Below are positions 61,524 to 64,000 of a stretch of DNA of 64,000 nt, one piece after another. The notes under the pieces were generated by a model. That model saw only the letters and a list, made by a program, of their open reading frames with translations. It was not told where the DNA came from and did no database searches. Source of the DNA: a virus; IMG/VR virus record IMGVR_UViG_3300008108_000237, positions 1 through 64,000 of that record; one strand, written 5' to 3'. The stretch's first letter is position 1, and each line of letters begins with the position of its first letter. A program made the position numbers and the translations under genes.

Positions 61524-63200
61524 TTATGACTCTTTACGAAGGTCTCTGTTGTAATGTTCGAATCTATCGTGTTCTGTGGGTGTTAATAATAGTAATCCAG
61601 GTTTCAATTCATCTTTTTTAACTAACTGATACATGTGAGACATCCATGTTTGTTCGAATGGATGTGCCCAAGTTGTATCCAAAAACATTTTTTGATTACC
61701 AACTCTACTTACAATTTGAGGCCAATTACAATAGTAAATTTCTCCTTTAGCGTAAGGTAATCCTCTATGAGAAAGGATTTCAGTGAATCTTGTTTTCGGT
61801 GCATTGGGGTCTAGTCCCAATTCAGGTAATCTTGGTTTGTCGGGCCAAAATTCTGTTCTTACGTGTTGAGGGACATTGTACCAACTCCATTGAACTCCAT
61901 TATCGCCATAAAACTCAGAATAATTAAGTTTCAAAAAATCCAAGTTTTCTTTTTTTATTACCTCTAATGATTTAGTGTATAAATTTGGAACATATCTGCT
62001 GAATCCATTTCTACAAACCTTTCTTTCATTGGGGTAGAAAAACATATCATCTTCAAAAAATAAATAATAATCTAAATCAGTTTCATTCTGAAAGTGTTCT
62101 GCAATCCATTGTCTTCCCCCACAAATACCTAAGTTGTCTTTTTTGATATGTTCGAATCCAAATTCTCTACAAATTTCAGAGTATTCCTCGGTAGTTGATA
62201 AATCACTCGAATTGTCTAACAAAAATTTGTTTGTTTTATTGATATAATCTTTGTCATACGCCAACATCGAATCAATCAATGTCTTAAATTGTTTTGGACT
62301 ATTGAACGTAATAACATACAATCCAACTTTATTGGTGTCCAAATTATTAGTTACTTGAACAGAACTTTCATTCTTAACTCTAAGTTCATCATTTTTCAAA
62401 TCTTCAAAAAACTTGCCAATTAAACCATTTGATTCAATTTGGAAATAATTGAATAAATCAGAATGTTTATAACACATAATACTGAATATTGATTCTTCAG
62501 TACCCATATATCCTTCATCTAAAGTGCTTTTCAACAAACCATAATAAATTGAGTTGACATCACTTATTGTGTGTTTCGGACCACCGAAAAATCCACCCCT
62601 GGCGACTTTGTTGACTTTGTTATTAGCAATCGAATTTAATTTATTATATTCAAACCCATGAATTTCTTTTTCAGCATCATAAGGAAAACAGATAAACGAG
62701 AATTTGGAAATGTATTTTGAAAGTTTATCCAAAACTTTGTCGTGTGTAAAATATCCTGGATGGACTGTATTAGTTAGTCCACCATCAATCCAAAACAAAT
62801 ATTCGGAATCAAACCTATCCATTATTTTTGCATCATGTAATAGAAACATTTTGGACATAACCAATGGATTGTAGTTTTCCAAACGAGATTGTGTCGATTC
62901 TTTTAACCATCCTGCTTGATTATACCAATCAGGGTTTGTTCGGATTTTTTGAATCAATGGAAAAAACTCAGATGAGGTAAACCATTTCAAAGGTCTTTCT
63001 ATAAATTGTGTTTTTTCTTGAGACCTTCTTTCATTAACAAATGTTCTCAACTCCTCATCACCATAGATAATTAAATTTTCCTCAACTTTTAACAGTTGTT
63101 CAAACTTATCCAAATAATGTTGATATGACCTACTCCAACCTTCAGTTAATTCCCCTCTTCCAATATCCCAAATCCCTGTTACTAATGTAATCTTATTCAT
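61524..63200 (-). CDS. Two-domain HtrL/WlaTC-like and GT-A glycosyltransferase
   Basis: This 558-aa protein has two parts. Residues 1-275 resemble the HtrL/WlaTC family of surface-polysaccharide proteins. It begins MNKITLVTGIWDIGRGELTE, with LFWIDGGLTNT near 135, ARGGFFGGPKHTI near 200 and TEESIFSIMCY near 230. Residues 290-500 form a family-2-like GT-A domain. It begins VGLYVITFNSPKQFKTLIDS, followed by NLGICGGRQWIAEHF and the acidic metal-site segment FFEDDMFFYPNE near 390. It could add sugars to a virion protein or to modified DNA, or alter the host surface. The stop is near 61524 and its start overlaps the next gene by 8 nt (ATGAATAA). Confidence 0.75.
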   Translation of the reverse strand: MNKITLVTGIWDIGRGELTEGWSRSYQHYLDKFEQLLKVEENLIIYGDEELRTFVNERRSQEKTQFIERPLKWFTSSEFFPLIQKIRTNPDWYNQAGWLKESTQSRLENYNPLVMSKMFLLHDAKIMDRFDSEYLFWIDGGLTNTVHPGYFTHDKVLDKLSKYISKFSFICFPYDAEKEIHGFEYNKLNSIANNKVNKVARGGFFGGPKHTISDVNSIYYGLLKSTLDEGYMGTEESIFSIMCYKHSDLFNYFQIESNGLIGKFFEDLKNDELRVKNESSVQVTNNLDTNKVGLYVITFNSPKQFKTLIDSMLAYDKDYINKTNKFLLDNSSDLSTTEEYSEICREFGFEHIKKDNLGICGGRQWIAEHFQNETDLDYYLFFEDDMFFYPNERKVCRNGFSRYVPNLYTKSLEVIKKENLDFLKLNYSEFYGDNGVQWSWYNVPQHVRTEFWPDKPRLPELGLDPNAPKTRFTEILSHRGLPYAKGEIYYCNWPQIVSRVGNQKMFLDTTWAHPFEQTWMSHMYQLVKKDELKPGLLLLTPTEHDRFEHYNRDLRKES

Positions 63201-64000
63201 AAATTTCGTTTAATTCTTCAAATAATTTATTGAAACTTGTGTAGTTTAAAAAGAAACTATCTGGTATTTCTCTTGGTGCATTATCCCTACACCACCAATG
63301 GTCAAATTTCAATATTTCAAAAAGTTCTTGATTGTTGAAATACATTAGAGACATAACATTTTCTTCATGTGGAATTGTTTTATCCTCTTCGATAATATTT
63401 TTGACATATCCCTCGAAAAGATTAACAATATTTTCCCACTTATCTCTATGACCTCCAAATATACCACCAACCACATGAATACTTGAATCATATTGATTAT
63501 ACCATTTTGGATTTACAGTACCCGACCAAAAATGTCTTTGGTTGTCTTTTCCCAAGATTAAAAATTTATCTCCAGTTTTCTTTATCAAATTCGACAACAT
63601 TTGATTGTTGAAAAGACTACACTCAAACATTTGTCTGTAATAATTGTCTTTCCCTAAGTATTTGTTTGCAAACAATCCACAATGAGATAAACCAGCGTCA
63701 ATCCAATAATAATAGTCGTAGGATTTATCTTCATTCCACCAAAAATGGAATTTACTGTATTGCACCTCTATACATCTATCTCCTTGTTTTGTCTGCTCAA
63801 TGTTTTTATATTGGTTTATCAAATCTTTGAATTTGGTATTTCCAATGTCATAGACTTGAAATTTCAACTTTTCTGAAGAGACAGAGTTCTCATTATAAAA
63901 AAAATTTTTCAGTGATTCGATTTCTCTGTCTGAAGTATAACATAAAAAATCAGCGTCCGTCATTTTTAGTAATGACAATAGACTATTTCTATAATGACCT
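63193..64000 (-). CDS. HtrL/WlaTC-like protein, 5' end outside window
   Basis: The frame is open to the window end (codons read GHYRNSLLSLLKMTDADFL), so the true start lies beyond base 64000. In-frame TTG at 63978 and ATG at 63963 are less likely. At least 269 residues are visible. It is related to the first domain of the downstream gene: YYWIDAGLSHCG, then HVVGGIFGGHRDKW and PHEENVMSLMYF align with that gene's LFWIDGGL, GGFFGG and TEESIFSIM. A role in making or modifying a surface sugar is inferred, together with the adjacent two-domain gene. The pair looks like a duplication. Confidence 0.7.
   Translation of the reverse strand, partial: GHYRNSLLSLLKMTDADFLCYTSDREIESLKNFFYNENSVSSEKLKFQVYDIGNTKFKDLINQYKNIEQTKQGDRCIEVQYSKFHFWWNEDKSYDYYYWIDAGLSHCGLFANKYLGKDNYYRQMFECSLFNNQMLSNLIKKTGDKFLILGKDNQRHFWSGTVNPKWYNQYDSSIHVVGGIFGGHRDKWENIVNLFEGYVKNIIEEDKTIPHEENVMSLMYFNNQELFEILKFDHWWCRDNAPREIPDSFFLNYTSFNKLFEELNEIYE

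Noticed and set aside
1-64000. tRNA genes, CRISPR arrays, insertion sequences and attachment sites
   Set aside because: No cloverleaf, regular spacer array, transposase or paired terminal repeat could be recognised in the narrow intergenic spaces.

Overview
The window is part of a large, AT-rich genome of a T4-like phage with a contractile tail (myovirus). It has overlapping start/stop codons, almost no intergenic space, and no gap above 300 bases without a gene. The longest gaps are about 100-135 bases and hold promoter-like motifs and hairpins. The host is probably a member of the Bacteroidota (Flavobacteriia-like). The evidence is a virion protein built of SprB-like repeats (the fold of Bacteroidota gliding adhesins), PKD-like and IPT/TIG modules, a general lack of Shine-Dalgarno sequences, and a class Ia ribonucleotide reductase with a eukaryote/Bacteroidota-type small subunit. 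No head, portal, terminase, lysis, integrase or tRNA gene was seen, so this is an internal segment of a larger genome.

Layout. (1) 1-21.6 kb, all minus strand: baseplate wedge and adhesion module. From upstream to downstream it holds gp25-like, gp6-like, a 1613-aa protein with hydrophobic segments, several unrecognised virion proteins (one with a PKD motif), a P2 gpI-like 995-aa baseplate protein, a 711-aa SprB-repeat protein, small tail-tip proteins and a giant Gly-Thr-Ser collagen-like fibre cut by the window edge. (2) 21.7-30.9 kb, minus: nucleotide and DNA metabolism. It holds NrdA, NrdB, a DnaB-type helicase, a FEN-type exonuclease, a UvsX recombinase, a gp32-type ssDNA-binding protein and two small genes. 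This block ends in an intrinsic terminator. (3) 30.9-53.4 kb, minus: tail tube/hub module. It holds an oversized 2583-aa hub candidate, a gp53/LysM-like wedge protein, a 1655-aa tube-initiator candidate with an OmpA-like insertion, tape measure, a 59-aa gene overlapping a gp26-like gene, tail tube, a HAD phosphatase, tail sheath, tail completion, and a 57-aa zinc-ribbon gene. (4) 53.4-58.3 kb, plus strand: SNF2/SMARCAL1-like helicase, a superoxide dismutase fused to a nuclease-like domain, a neck-like structural protein and a small beta-rich protein. (5) 58.2-64 kb, minus: family B DNA polymerase, a BppU-N-like protein and two related HtrL/WlaTC-type glycosyltransferase-like genes, the last cut by the window end.

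Regulation. A short motif, TATTTAT, recurs in the coding orientation on both strands just before most transcription units, often 14-17 nt before the start codon. It is absent before nrdA, nrdB, uvsX and the exonuclease gene. It is the reverse complement of the core of the T4 late promoter and may be the phage's late promoter. Intrinsic terminators follow nrdA, gp32, the tail sheath, the tail tube and the 59-aa gene.

The most unusual items are the superoxide dismutase-nuclease fusion, the host-adhesin-like SprB repeats next to a collagen-like fibre, the OmpA-like module in a baseplate protein, the hydrophobic segments in a baseplate protein, and the recurrent promoter-like motif.
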